Assembly: GCF_009870125.1 (NCBI RefSeq)
Contig: NC_046683.1
Location: 52,281,869 to 52,345,868, forward strand
Direction of reading: 5' to 3'
Source of the DNA: Drosophila pseudoobscura
Taxonomy: Eukaryota; Arthropoda; Insecta; Diptera; Drosophilidae
Length of the DNA: 64,000 nt
This document shows positions 26,201 through 38,703 of this stretch, in pieces. A model generated the notes under the pieces. The model was not told where the DNA came from and searched no databases. It was given only the letters and a program-made list of their open reading frames with translations. The translations under genes were made by a program, and so were the position numbers. The stretch's first letter is position 1, and every line of letters begins with the position of its first letter.

Positions 26201-27129
26201 TGCCAAAGCCTCACACCCTATTCTGAACGAATCGAAGGCAGTGGGGCCACAGCCTCCCCCAAAAGATAAATGGAGGAGGGATGGGAGTAAGAGTGGAGGA
26301 ATGGATTCTTGGACAGCTTAAGGCGGCGATTTGGTTAGCCCCAAACAACAGAAAATCGATAGAGGATGCCGAACGAACACCAATAAGGGAAGAATGTCAA
26401 CTTGTTTGGCACTAGTCCCGTGATGAGCCCAAGAAACAGACGGGAGACAGAGTCCTGTCCCATATTCGAGGCTGGCAAACTTGGGACTATATGTATGCGA
26501 TATATGGACCAGAAATCGACAGAAGTCGACGGCAATAAAACGCCATTTGGTCATAAAAATAGTCGAACGTTGCAGGGGCAAAGTGAATGCGACAACTGCC
26601 CCAAGGGGCAGTCGTAGTCGTAGTCGTAGTGGGAGCGGGCACGGGCGCGGTCGCAGGAGGCGATTGGGTGTCCTGTCTGCCAGAGCAAATTACGAATTTT
26701 GCATATTGCCAGTGGCCAGAGGCCCGAGCCGGTCCTTTCTTCTCCTTTCTGCCTGCTCTCTGGTTTCTTTGCCCCTTTGCCCCATTAGTCATTTCGGGGC
26801 CGGCGCTTTGGCTATGCCTCTGCCTCCGTCTCCGTCCCCGCCTCCACCTCCGCCTCGGTCGCTCGGTTGCTGGCTATGGCTTTGGTGTGTCGCCACTTTG
26901 CAGGATGAATGACCCCGGACCCGGCATAGTAGTTGCTGCCGGCACTGGCAGCACGGCCCTACGGCCCCACGGCCCCACGGCCCCTTTCCCCTCTGGCAGC
27001 GGAAATTGCGCACACGTCACAGGGCAGCAATTTTCATATAAGCGTTCTCCATTTCTTTTTCGATTCATTTTCCATAGAAGAGGGTTGTGTGTAGACCACA
27101 AGAAAATCGGGAATGGAATGCACATTATA

Positions 27130-27135
27130 TTTATT
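27130..27135 (-). terminator. Poly(A) signal of protease 3
   Basis: AATAAA on the minus strand, about 20 bases after the stop codon of the 27155-27952 gene. Confidence 0.6.
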
Positions 27136-27154
27136 TAGGGATGGAATATAAGGT

Positions 27155-27952
27155 TTACTCAGGTTTTACACCAGAGACAGACTCAATCCAGTCCAGGTAG
27201 GAGATAACATCCGTAAATACCGTCGGGTAGCCCAAATCACATCCTTTTTTATTTCCAAATGAGACGATTCCGACCAATTTCTGCTCGTCTTCTAGCACCA
27301 GCGGTCCACCAGAGTCTCCGCTGCAGGTGGACCTTTTCTTGTCCGTGCGAACACACAATGCGCCTTTCAACTTTCCGTACGTGCTTTCGCACTCAGATAT
27401 ATCGCCGATCTCTAGTGCGACCCAATTCAAACGATCCACTGAATCTCCCCCTATAATTTCTGCACCCCATCCGGCGGAAATGACTGACTGGCCCGGTCTA
27501 ATCGACCTTCTACCGTCTCTGGGTGATGGCAGGGGAATTCTTTGAATTCGATCAGTGAACTCAACCGCGGGTGTGCGAATCAGGGCCACATCGTGACGGT
27601 AATTATTATTAAATATTATTCTGTATCTCGGATGTCGATGAATGTTAGACCTCTTCACTGTTTCAACTTTTGCATTTTTTTTCTGGGTAGAGCCATAGAA
27701 TATCTTTACCTCCCTTGGCCGTCCTGTAGTGCAATGAGCAGCCGTAAGTATCCATTCATTGGATATAATGCTGCCACCACACACAATGTAACGATCTTCA
27801 GGAGATGCAAGGTCCCTGGGTCCGAATATAAGTCCAACAAGGTATGGAAATTGTCCTTCTTTGGCCAGCTCTCCATTGGCGATACGCTGCAGCTGGTTGG
27901 ATTCTCCAGCAATAAATAGTTGTGCCACCAGAAGACACAGAAAGATTACCAT
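27155..27952 (-). CDS. Jonah-type S1 serine protease
   Basis: Single exon, 265 residues, a normal length for the family. A signal peptide covers about 1-16 and a very short propeptide ends at R23/IANG. Triad residues are His73 in LTAAHC, Asp121 in RHDVALI and Ser214 in SGDSGGP. The STC motif before the active site puts Ser at the pocket base, so it is not a trypsin. It is a diverged paralogue of the plus-strand pair at 46 and 50 kb: the same start (M-hydrophobic-V/LCLL), the same activation context and the same promoter. It is basic and carries an insertion (about 44-54) before the active-site His compared with those two. A secreted digestive role in the gut is inferred from the family and from the promoter GATA site. 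Confidence 0.93.
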   Translation of the reverse strand: MVIFLCLLVAQLFIAGESNQLQRIANGELAKEGQFPYLVGLIFGPRDLASPEDRYIVCGGSIISNEWILTAAHCTTGRPREVKIFYGSTQKKNAKVETVKRSNIHRHPRYRIIFNNNYRHDVALIRTPAVEFTDRIQRIPLPSPRDGRRSIRPGQSVISAGWGAEIIGGDSVDRLNWVALEIGDISECESTYGKLKGALCVRTDKKRSTCSGDSGGPLVLEDEQKLVGIVSFGNKKGCDLGYPTVFTDVISYLDWIESVSGVKPE

Positions 27953-27966
27953 TTTGACGGTTCAAA

Positions 27967-28021
27967 ACTGACTTAAGTCTAAGTTCAGGTGAGACTGCCT
28001 TATATACTGTTTTTTCTTATC
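27967..28021 (-). promoter_or_regulatory. GATA/TATA/initiator promoter of protease 3
   Basis: On the minus strand GATAAG is at 28021-28016, TATATAAGGCAGT starts at 28006 and TTAAGTCAGT ends at 27967. From the T of TATAAGG (28004) to the A of TCAGT (27969) is 35 bases, exactly as in the 46 and 50 kb paralogues. The ATG follows 17 bases after that A. Confidence 0.75.
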
Positions 28022-30063
28022 AGCATTTGTCCGTTTTTCTATTAAAATACCACATTTCGAATGGGTGCAATGACAAGACACGTGTACTGATGAGTGATTT
28101 TTCGACTTTCAATAAGTGGTTATTTTTGCGCAGAACTTCTTCGATTTTAAGTCAAGGCAACACAAATTCTCATATCGGGACTGCAAAATTTTGAGTACCT
28201 TTAACAAAAATATTTGTTTTAAATGCCTCGATGCACAGGTTGTTCAATTCGTGTGCATTTTGTGTCGTTTATTTTACGTTTAATTGATTTTCGCAGCCGA
28301 ATGCATCAAAAATGCATGCGTACGCAATTAATGACATTACCGGAGTGCAGTCCCCGTCCGTTTTTCATCCCCTCCGATCCCAGTCCCGTCCTGGATGGGA
28401 AAGAGACAGAGACAAGCGCTCTTTTTAATAAATTATCACTATTATCATTATTAAGCAAATGGAATGCCGAACAGAGAGCTGCCATAATGCCAGAGCATTA
28501 ATTTAATACGAGTAGAATTAAATTTCTGAATGATTATAAACCGGCGGATAAACCGAATTTACGAATTGAAAATACAATTCTATTCGAAAGGAGAACGAAC
28601 AGCCTTAAATGAAAATACATATCTACGGGAAATGAGAGGAAAGGTTTCGCTGACAAACGCCATAAATAATTAGTGGAAATGTGGTACACATGTATATTCG
28701 TGGCCTTGCCTTCGACAACTGCCGCTCCCACTGGTCCCCTGCCGCCACGCACCCGCACCCGCACCCCCCCAAGCAGACACTGCGCTCCCATGTAGGTCAT
28801 AGACTGCGCAAAAAAGCGTTGCATACCTTCGGGCTGTCAATTTATTTTTCGCGCTTCGCATGTTCTTTGGCCATGTTTTTCGAATTTCCCACTCCACTCC
28901 GCTGCCATCCATTCGGTCTCTGAGGCAGTCTTATGTCCTTGAAATTTATGCGTTCGACGCAGGCAAACCGCCAAGTGCTGAGCACATCGGATGGCAGATA
29001 GGCCCAAGTGCCACATGGCATGTAATGCGCTCATTATGTTGCCTCTCCGTGGCACACGAACACACACAATCGCATAGAGCAGTAGATGAATGCCACATGC
29101 AGAGGAAGCCTACTCCTGGCGCGCCCTTGGAACTGGGCCAATGCGAACGGCATTGTCTTTTGGGGTCCCGGTCTCCTCCACCAGGAGATAATAACAACAA
29201 ATTATTACACTTGCCAAGGGACCCTTTTCGGAGGGTGGGTATGAGAGGGATTCCATGGGCTTTCTGTTGTAACTAAATTAAGCATATCGTTGATAACTCA
29301 ACGCAGATCGGACGGAACACGATAAGCCACAGCAAGTCTTGTTGTTTCCTTGTTGGGTTTCAGTCCCAAAGTTGTAATGGGTCCCATCACATTCTTCCTC
29401 TCCTCCTCCTCCTCCTCCTCCTCCTCTTCCTACTCTTGTCCCTGGCCATGGCCTTGAGGAGCCTTTTATCGATTTTGTCATAACCATTTTGTTTAGCAAT
29501 TTCCATGCTATCTGCATTTCGCTTGCCAATCAGGCGGTCAAGGCCGACAACGAGTGCTCGTATCATTAAAATATACCCATTCCGTATACGCAGTGGTGCC
29601 AGATATGCTCTACTGTCACTTCCCTTTTTATATTTATTTCATAATTTTTCGTGTCAGTACCTCTGAGCCATATCTCGTTCACTTCCTCGCAAAACCGAAT
29701 TGCACTTCCGCATAAAAAAAACAACAAGCCAGCGAAAAACAACGAACAAGTTTCGTGGAAAGCCAGATTATTGCAATCATAAATTTTTATGATTTTTCCA
29801 TTGGTTGCAGCTCTTGGGGAGGTGGCAGTGGCAGTGGCAGTGACAGTAGCAGGGGCAGTGGCAGCCTCGAGGGTATAGTGTGGCACGAATGCGTGAGAAA
29901 AATACTACTCACATGCCGCTGAAAATTTTATGTGAATTTAATAGCCCTGCAGATATGATGCAGAAAATTATTATAGTCTGCTCCGGCTCCGGCTCCGGCT
30001 CTGGCTCCGGCGGTCCTTCGCTCTTTGCTGAAAAGAAGCGATAAAAAAGGAGGCAATAGCAGC

Positions 30064-30124
30064 TGTATCAATACACCTATATATATTTTAGATACATATG
30101 TATACATTTCGGTGTATTGATACA
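30064..30124. repeat. Perfect 14-base inverted repeat, 33-base spacer
   Basis: TGTATCAATACACC at 30064-30077 is the exact reverse complement of 30111-30124. The spacer is AT-rich and itself holds the palindrome TACATATGTA. Confidence 0.85.
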
Positions 30125-32351
30125 TTTTCCCACATCCGGCGGCAAAGTTGTTTTTTTTTTCTGCGTGGGCCATTAAAAGGAAATTTAATATAAACTTAGG
30201 AAGGAAGATGGGATGACAGGGGCCGTAAAAAGCATATTGACAATGCCGCAAGATCCATCCATCAATCAATCAGGCCTGACAGTGCCCCAGCGGGAGGGCG
30301 GTGGCAGGTAAAAAAAAACCAAAAAAATATATAAAAATTCAGAAGTAATCTAATCCAATTACTCAACACTGGCAAACAAGCAGCCGAGCAGGAGAACAGC
30401 AGAGCAGCGGAAGGATTCCATGCAGGGCGCTAATGGACGAACGCCCCCACATGGAGGATATCACATGTCTACGAAAAAGTTAAATAACCGAAGGGCAATC
30501 CCAAAGTATCAATAGCCAGGAAGCGGAGACCAGCAGGGCAGGCGGTGTAGATGGGCTCTAAGCCACAGGCACATTTACATCATCCCCAAACGAATGCGTT
30601 TGATTATTAACCAACAAAAGGAAAGGGGGAGGGAAAGGGGAAGGGAAGGGCAAGGGTGCTGACGAAGTGCAAATCCTGGCCAAAAAACACAAATTGAAAT
30701 CCAGACGCATTCAATGCGAGTCCTCCCAGGGCTCTGGCTCGGGTTCGGGTTCGGGTTCGGTCTCGGGACCGGGTTCCTAGCTTTTGTTGTTGCCACGGGG
30801 CTTACAAGGCCCAGGACCCGGAACAGAGCCCGCACTCGCATTCTATTGACGAAATTATAATTTTTGTTGCTTCAATAAAATGACAGGCCAAAATACTAAT
30901 ATGGTTTCATTTCTGCCTCTTCCCCAAAAGCCCTAAGCAGGCTTAGGCATCAAATTGAAAATATAAGAAGCGGCGGGTGGAAAGCTCTTTGTTCGAGGGG
31001 AGACACTGGCACAATAGGGGAGGAAAGACCCTTGGCTGAGGGCTGATTGGATGGCAGAACTTTCGTGATGATGATGATGCGGTGACATTGATAGGATATC
31101 GAAGGAGGGAAAACTATTCTCTATTCACCGCAACATACTTAATCATTCAAATTAATTCAGGGTATACTTACTCGTATTTCGTAAGCCACCCCCTCAGTGA
31201 TTTATTCGCCCCGCCATGAGATTCATTTAGCTTTGCCACCGGAACACAGCCTTTCACCTTTCACTTTCGGCAATCAAATAGCAATTATGCCTGCCCATAG
31301 TTCAAATATTTGCCACTGACACTGACACTGATGCTGATGTTGATGCTGGGATTCCTTTCCCCCTTTCCTCGGAACACCCGTTTATGCAAATTTGTACGGG
31401 TTAACGATTTCATTAAATGCCATACCCGGGCACGCCTTATCTCTGCTGGACGGACAGGCGGCACTGGCAGCTCCTGTGGCATCTCGACTAATTTCAATAT
31501 CACCAACCGCCTCGCCTCTTCCAAGAGCTTGCATTAATTTTCACATTTAGCCATAAGCCGCAAGAGGCGTGGCATTGTTGATAAACCGCCACATCAGAGG
31601 GGCATCCGTTTGGCCTTTGCCTCCCTCCCGTCTCTTGTGTCTCTTCCAGTCACTGTTGCTGTCTTCTTTCCCTGTCTCATGTATCGCTATCGCCCCCTGT
31701 CTCTTGTGAATCTCTCTCCCATAAGTCTCAACCGAAGAGGCGACAAGCTTCCCCAACAAACACATACCGAATCCTCCCCATCAGGGCCTCCCAGGATGTC
31801 CGGGATATGCTCGTCGCACAGGCACAGGAGCCCGGAAGACACATGAACGACAACGACAACAGCAACGGCCAAGGGGTCAATTTGGAGAGCTTCAAAAGGG
31901 ACAAGAATTTTATAAACTACAGCTGTGGAGGATGGTCTGTCTGTAGTCTGGGGCCAGCATATTTATAAACACATTAAAAACGCTTCACTGGCATCCTGGC
32001 CCCCGTCCCATATCCCACATTCTCGCAAAGCCAAAAGGATATGAGAACTTGATGAGTTATCAGTAGGGAGGACTCCGACTCCGACTCCAACTCCGACTCC
32101 GAGTTCTCTCTTTTCTCTGAGGTTAGGCGTGTGTACTCCTCTCTGTCTGAGGGATATGTGGGTAGAGTTTTCCCCTTCGGAAAATTAACACGAAACAAGT
32201 CAAAGTCAATGTTGGACGATGGAAAGGGGATCGTGCTCGTTCTCGTGGGGGAAATCCCACAACATGTTTGAAAAATGTCAGTTGCACATGAGGCAGCTGG
32301 GAACCTCAAACCTCAAGAATCTCGGCAGTCATGCCGCACCAGAAGTCGGGC

Positions 32352-32354
<3 letters not shown>

Positions 32355-32382
<28 letters not shown>
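32355..32382. repeat. (TG)n microsatellite
   Basis: Fourteen uninterrupted TG units. Confidence 0.9.
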
Positions 32383-34197
32383 ATGAGGAATTGCTGCAAG
32401 TTGCAGCTGACGGTTGCTAAGCTTGTCAACATGCAGCGACACTAAGGCTCCCCAGAGGGAGACACCTCGAGAGAGAAATGCAGGAGGCAGGCGACAGGCG
32501 GCAGGAGACAGGACATGCAGGAGAAGGCTTCAGCGTAACAATTGAATGTACCGCCACATCCACGCACTGCATCTCGCACATGAATATTTTCCAGGTCAAG
32601 CCACATTTGACCCGGTTCTTATCTAAAAGTCAACAGTTTAAATGCCATTTAACATTTTATGGCTCAACGACAGACAGAGTCAAAGGAGACGGAGACGGAG
32701 ACGGAGAGTGCGAGTGAGAGTGAGAGAGAGGGAGCGTAGTCTTAGGGATGGGGGGACCATAACGATTTGTAACCTTCATGTTAATACTCTCGTCGAGTTA
32801 TTTATGTAAATTACTTGCAACTGCAATGCCAACTACTTGGAGGATGCTGCTGCTTCTGGCCAAGCTCTTGCTGGGACTCTGGCTGTGGCTCTGGCTGTGG
32901 CTCTGGCTCGTGCTGCTGCCAGCGTTCATGTTTTATAATTAAGTCAGTAATTTAAGAGGGAAGGAAACTTTACTTGACTGCATTCCTTGTGGCTTACAAT
33001 TTGGTTGAGCGCAAACTTTTCGTTTGTTTCGTCGCCCCCGCCACCGCCCCTGCCCCTGCCCTCGCCATCGCACTAAAAGCAGTGAAAAAAGCCAGCGAGA
33101 AAAGAACGCGCCGGGGTAGGGGGAGACAGAGAAAAGCCGTGCGAAAAAGCGGAAATGTTAACAACTACTTTGACATTTGCCCCATGCCTCCCAGAGAGAG
33201 GGTCACACCAGAGAAAGAGATTCGGAGAGAGAGAGAGAGAGTTCTGGGGGGTATTTGTTTGCAAGTTGAAATTACTTAAGTGCCAGCGCGACGAGGCGTG
33301 TGAATGCCAAACTGAGTCCCGAGTGAATAAATGAATGCGGGGGCTGTGACTCCTATGAATGAAATAGGAGCGCCAGAGATGGAGCTGTGGCCCGAACTCT
33401 GGCTCATAGACTAATGTCATTGCATTAAAGCGAATTAGGGAAAAATCCCGTCTCATTCTCTCCCTATCTCTCTCTCTCAGTTGCTGCATTCTCTCCTTCT
33501 CTTTCGCTGCAGTTTCTCTGTGCCTCTCTGATGCTGCACTTTCCCACCGCCTGGGGGCTAGCGTTTACTATACAAAAAAAAAGCGAGGGGAAAAAGGAAA
33601 ATAGGAAGAGCAGTGCTGCAGTGTCGAGTGTAACAGAAGTTATTCGTGCCCCCAGATGCAGCCAAGTGTGAAGGACAACAGCAACAGCAACTGCAATCAA
33701 AAAGGGAAAACCCAAACGAATGGCAGAAAGAGTTGATGCCTCAAACGAATGCTGAATACCGTAGAAGTACAAGTACCACGGGGTACCCCCTATTCCCCTA
33801 GTTATCTGTGAAGCCTTTCTTTGCTGTTGCACCCAAAAAGCGTAGCGCCTGCTGTGCAACGGCGGGCCCATGGCATGTCAGGGTGGAAAATGTTAGTTAA
33901 ATTTCGTAGTTACATTTGTTTTGTGCTGCCCGCCCAGCCTGCTCCACACAGCATGCCCCACAAGGCATCCGGCGAGAGGGAGAGAGAGAGAAAAGAGTTG
34001 GCAACTCAACTGCATGCATAGTGCATAAGTCAGTCAGTCAGTCGGCGAGGGGCAGCAGGAGGCAGTCCGGACAAGTTAGTAGTCCTGGCATGACTTTAAG
34101 ACTTATTGTTCGTTGACTTTTTGGCAGCACTCGAGCAGTGGAGCCCCGCCGTCACCGCGAGTCCTCTCTCCGCCTTCTCAATTTCCCATTCGCACTT

Positions 34198-34248
34198 ACT
34201 CGTGCTCGTACTCGTGCTCGTACTCGTACTTGTTCTCGTACTCGTAGT
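34198..34248. repeat. CTCGTA/CTCGTG hexamer cluster
   Basis: About seven diverged copies of a hexamer containing ACTCGT. This is the densest local run of the motif that recurs across the window. Confidence 0.75.
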
Positions 34249-35644
34249 TCAACAATGAAATGCAAAGCAATTTACGTTTAAGATCTGAGATACTCGTACA
34301 AAAATGCTGGCCATAGAAGAGCAGCATACCATAAACACGAGAAAGTTATTAAAATGTCAGTCACAGAGTGGCCTCTCAAAGCACACATACTTAGATACTC
34401 GTACCTGGGATGACCTGTACTTTGCATAATGTTTCAAACTAGATTTCCCTTTGATTTTCTTTGTTGCAGCTGGGACTTGGGGTCAGACTTTTGCTCCTTG
34501 GAGTCACTTTAGCTTCAGCTTCAGTTTATCTTTGGCCATTTTATTTTCTGTCTCGTGATATATCCTTAAGGTATGCTTTAATTACAAGGATCATAAAAAC
34601 GGGGTGAAGGCAACGCCTGCTCTGCTCCAAATTGCAGTGGCAGGCACAGACACACGATCCCTGGGTCCCCGAGTCCTTTTACTTTGTGTTACATTTTGCA
34701 TTTTACGGCCCCAGACTATGGGCGGGTGTATCCTACGCTCCTGCTCCTGCTGCTCTCTGGGAACCCTCTCCCTTTATGGCATGCCATTGTTTTGGTGTTG
34801 CAATCAGCCAGAAATTTCGAGTGCATAGTTTATGTGTGTGTGTCTATGTGGATGTGGATGTGTACATATAAGACTCCAAAATATTTGTCTCCTGCTCTAA
34901 AGCTTTTCATAAATTGCTCCTTCTGTCGTTTCTCCTCGTCCTGCTTTAAAATTTCCCGCTAACAAATGACGAACTCATGTCGAGGGCTCGTTTGTTTTAT
35001 GGCCAACGCTTAGGCAGCCAGATGTGGTCTTTGCCACTTTCATTCCCCTTCTGGCTCGTCGTCGTCCTCTTTCTCTCCTGCTGTTTCTATCCATTTCGCT
35101 CTGTCTCTGTCGTGTTGGCCCAGTTATTTGACACGCTTTTTTCCAGCCTTAACTGAAAGGCAGACGACAGACAGTTGGGGAGTTCCTTCATTACATTTTT
35201 CGAGGAGGCAGAGAGGTCTGTGGCATTGTTGCATGGATCACACACAGTATCTCCCCCGAAACACCCCCACCGAAACGCCAAAGAACACACAACGCATATA
35301 TGTATGTATGTATGTATAGTATATGCAAAATATAATTGCCTACTTTTAGGGTCCTGCCAAATACAAAATCTTCAAAGCATCGTCATTCGTCTTGGCGGCT
35401 TTATCAACTTTATTATACGTGCGCGCCAAAAGTTGCAAAATTAACAACAGAAGGGCAGAGCGAAGGGGCGAAAAGGCGAAAGAAAGGTTTCAACTGCAGG
35501 CCGCGACCATTTTATGAGCCACACTCACACACACGCATACACGCATACACTCATATACAAAAGGCTGAAAACTGTTTCAATGTCTGACGCAGCAGCCCAG
35601 CTGCTCTCTGCTCTTCGCTCTTCTGGTTCTTCTGGTGTCTTGTT

Positions 35645-35840
35645 ATACCCTTCAAAGAGGTCACGACGGTTCTTAGCAGAGTGTTTAGAGCAGTGGACAG
35701 ACCATAGACCAAATAAAGCCAAGAAAGCATCACATCCCAGTATCATAAATAGGTCGGTCCTTGCAAATGCCTGTCGAAAGAGTTTCATCGAAATTCTATA
35801 CATATCTTCCATAGAAAGATTGCATATGTTAGGGTATCTG
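35645..35840. repeat. Relic of a dispersed intergenic repeat, copy 1
   Basis: It begins ATACCCTT and ends AGGGTATCT. Aligned by eye with 47551-47745 it shares the head (ACCCTT, then GACGG and AGC) and the tail (AGGGTATCT then GCTTC). It is heavily diverged. Confidence 0.4.
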
Positions 35841-37806
35841 CCGCTTCCACCAGCCCCGAAACCCGTTTTCCTTTTCTTGTTTATCTCGTTTGTGTTTGCC
35901 CTCGTTCATCGTCGTTCAACCAGCCCAACTTGATGGGCCCCCTGCCCTGCGTCTATCCCTCACCTCCCTCTTAACCAACAAAAAAAAGGAGAAAAAAGTG
36001 TCTTACTTTGCTCGGCTTTTTCGCTATTTTGCGCTGCGCAACTTTCACGACGATTTTGTGTGCCTGTTTAGTGGTGTTTGTTTGTATCTGTGTCGGTGTC
36101 TGTGTCGGTATCGGTGTCCGTGCATTATGTGCATGTTTAAGTGTGCTGTATTCTGCACCGTGTGTACTCGTACGCTGGTATTGGTATTTGTGTGTGCGTG
36201 TGTGTGTGTGTGAAGTGCGTATTCCATTCGACTGCTGCGACTGCTGCTGTTGGTACTCTCTCTAACAATTGCTGAGCGCCTGTTCCAAAATATTCACTGT
36301 GTGTGGGTGTATCTCACACGGATACAAGCCTGCAAAGCAGAATCACGCATGTGGCTGTGCAGTGGCCTGTGTGTGTGTGTGAGCACCAGAAGCTGTGCCA
36401 TGATGGTGGTAAGAGTTGCGCTGTGAGCATGTTTCGGGCAACGTTTAACAATAATTTTTGGCCAGAATGTTGCCAGGCTGCAGGAGGCTGAATGAAGTGT
36501 TTTGATATCGGGTTGGGACCCCACTAAGCCGGTGAGATTTCACTCATATGCAGACATAACTCGGCAATTTTAAGCGGCTTACCCGACTCGCAGAGTTTTC
36601 ATTACAAAGGTGACTCCACTCCATCTCCCCACGCAAAGCCTCCCTGCCTCTACGTCCCTCTACGCCCCTCTGCTCTTCAAGACAGCACTGGCAAGTGCAC
36701 AGTCTTTTGGTACTTCAAAAGGCAGACAGATTTCTATAGAGCCACTCTCGGCGAGGCGGGGCGGGGCGGGCAAACACAGATCAAATCTTATCGGGAATCA
36801 TTTTATGAGCAAAATTAATACGCTTCAAGTCAACTCAAGCGATGAGAGACTGGAAAATTTGTTCTTGGCTGTTGCTCCTGGCAACAAGCGCAATATAATG
36901 AGCCAAGGCAGGTGGCGGTGGCGGTGGCGGTGGTGGTGGCTGCTGCTTGTCCCCCTGACTGCCTGGGAGTGATATCAAAAGGGATATAAGACTCTTTCTG
37001 TCTCTCTCTCTCTCTCTTGTGGGCGGGCAACGACATCGTCATGGAAATTCTTCATTAACTCAACTTGGGCGCTCAGAGAAAAGAAGTTTATGTTATTAAG
37101 AACACAGTGACGCTTGGTGGAAAGGAAGGGCATGGTTGGGTAAGGGAGTGGAGTGGAGTGGAGTCGGAAATGTTGGCAGGGGCATGATGAAAATGGTAAG
37201 CACTCTCCACTCCCTCGAAGCATTTGGCAGGAGGCGTGGCTAGGCCCCAGCAGTGGAAGCAGCTGTTGTTGTACTAAAATGTGTGTTTTACTTGACAAGA
37301 AAGAGATAACGGTAAATGAATATGCAGCAATTTGCACGCCCACATAATGAGCAAAGGAGTAGGCGGACGGAGAGGCAGATGATGGCAGGGGAACCACTGC
37401 CGCCGGGCAGAGACTGAAATAATAACAGCGGCAGCAGCAGCAGCAACAACAGCGACTAAACAAAAGTCGATAAACATAAACCAGGACCCAGCGCTGAAGA
37501 GAGCGCTGATAAGTATGCTACACTTTCCTTTCGTCCCCTCCCAGCCTCAAGTGAGTGTGTGAGTCCCTCCTCCCATATGTGTGTGCGTGCGTGTGTGTGC
37601 GAGGCAAAAGTAAATTAAAACGATTTTAATTACGGTTGCCAAGACGATGAATGAAAATGTCAACGCGATGCTGGGGCAACAACGCTGGTGGCTACAACCA
37701 AACAGCAGGTGGGCCAGCGAAAGGACAGAGAGAGAAAAAATAGCTAGAGACAGTTTTCCTAAAAGCCTTTCGCTGTACCGCTTGTCGCCGCTTGTGGGAG
37801 TGTGAA

Positions 37807-38465
37807 TTATAGCACATGCAGCCAGCCGTAGGAGCCGTAGGATCCGAAGGAGGAGGCCCTCATGTGTGTGGGTGAAGCTGAATAAAAGACGGGAAGCCGC
37901 TTACTCGGTAGCTCCTGGGAGCTGCCGTCAAGAAACTCGTTTAAAAGCGACTCGACTGCTGTGCTAGTGTTGTCTTTAGCCACTCGAGAAGCCAGGCCCA
38001 AAGTCATTGCCAAGAGCGAAAGCAGCAGCGGCAGCGGCAGCAGCAAACTTGGCCAAATAAAAGTGTTAACACTGCGGAAGGAGAGACCAGAGAGTGGAGT
38101 GTTGTGGAATGGAGTACAAAAACACAGCAGAATCTAAAACAAACAAGCTTCAGTTTTATGACGCTCCTTTCTCTCGTTTTTTCGAGCTGCTGTTCCGGTT
38201 TCCCCCTTTTTTTTATACCTTATTAACGCTCCCGTTTTCTATGCGGACTGCTCGTTGAAAATGAAAAGTTTTCGTGGCGGGCGTGAAATTTTTTGCCATT
38301 GGCCGCGCAAGCCAACAAACAAAAAAAAAGAGGAGAGAGAAGGCCCACCTTGGGGGTCGAGGGCTTTGATATCCTGGAATGCGATTCGATCGTAGGATGA
38401 CTATGTGATATGACTTACTCTGCGTGATCAGGGAAAAGGGTTTGACTTTCTTCACAGACGTGCAT
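37807..38465 (-). CDS. Candidate small secreted peptide gene, two exons, unrecognised
   Basis: Exon 1 coding part is 38419-38465 and exon 2 is 37807-38071. The 347-base intron has donor A/GTAAGT and acceptor TCTCTCCTTCCGCAG; phase is preserved by a split Asp codon. The 103-residue product has a polar start (MHVCEESQTLFPDHAD), a hydrophobic signal-like segment at about 24-42, an Asn-x-Ser/Thr site and a dibasic KR at 73-74. The tail is rich in Ser, Gly, Tyr and aromatic residues (SSFGSYGSYGWLHVL). A TATAAATA lies 37 bases before the ATG and a TCAGTT between them. This is the layout of a neuropeptide or other secreted-peptide precursor, but I recognise no family. Main doubt: the leucine run comes from a CAG/CGG-like repeat, and the 20-residue region before it is long for a signal peptide. 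An ATTAAA signal lies at 37630-37625. Confidence 0.4.
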
Positions 38466-38474
38466 TAATATTCC

Positions 38475-38502
38475 AACTGATGTGCCATGTCGAATATTTA
38501 TA
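38475..38502 (-). promoter_or_regulatory. Possible core promoter of the candidate peptide gene
   Basis: TATAAATA at 38502-38495 and TCAGTT at 38480-38475 on the minus strand. The spacing (24 bases to the initiator A) is short for Drosophila, so the true start may lie a few bases further on. Confidence 0.35.
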
Positions 38503-38670
38503 CCTTTCTGGGATCAAGAATTAGTCCCTTTCTATTTTCCATAAACCAGACTATCCTCTTCAAGGGTACGACTAAAAGCTGGAAAACCACGAAAAAAAGC
38601 TCGGAAACCCTGGCTTGCTGATTAACTTGACACGGCCAACGAGGGGGTGAAAGCTGTGGGCTGGGGGAGC

Positions 38671-38703
38671 GGGTGGGGGTGCGGGTGGGGGTGCGGGTGG
38701 GGG
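38671..38703. repeat. Tandem repeat, about 12-base unit GCGGGTGGGGGT
   Basis: Nearly three units of a G-rich sequence on the plus strand. The runs of G could in principle form a G-quadruplex. Confidence 0.75.

Larger units (their letters stand above)
20847..27129. other. Non-coding stretch between the SH2 exons and protease 3
   Basis: It probably includes the unplaced 5' exon(s) and promoter of the SH2 gene. Contents: a TACTGG tandem and related CTGG-rich DNA (21577-21650), a purine-rich block near 21100-21170, GA tracts (about 22260-22290 and 24434-24463) and a 12-base minisatellite (23131-23244). No credible protein-coding gene was seen. Confidence 0.5.
28022..37624. other. Gene-poor stretch with repeats
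   Basis: No convincing coding gene. Notable contents: a perfect 14-base inverted repeat (30064-30124), a (TG)n tract (32355-32382), a GA tract (33224-33242), a CTCGTA cluster (34198-34248), a relic dispersed repeat (35645-35840) and a TC tract (37000-37017). It probably contains regulatory DNA or unrecognised non-coding transcription. Confidence 0.5.
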
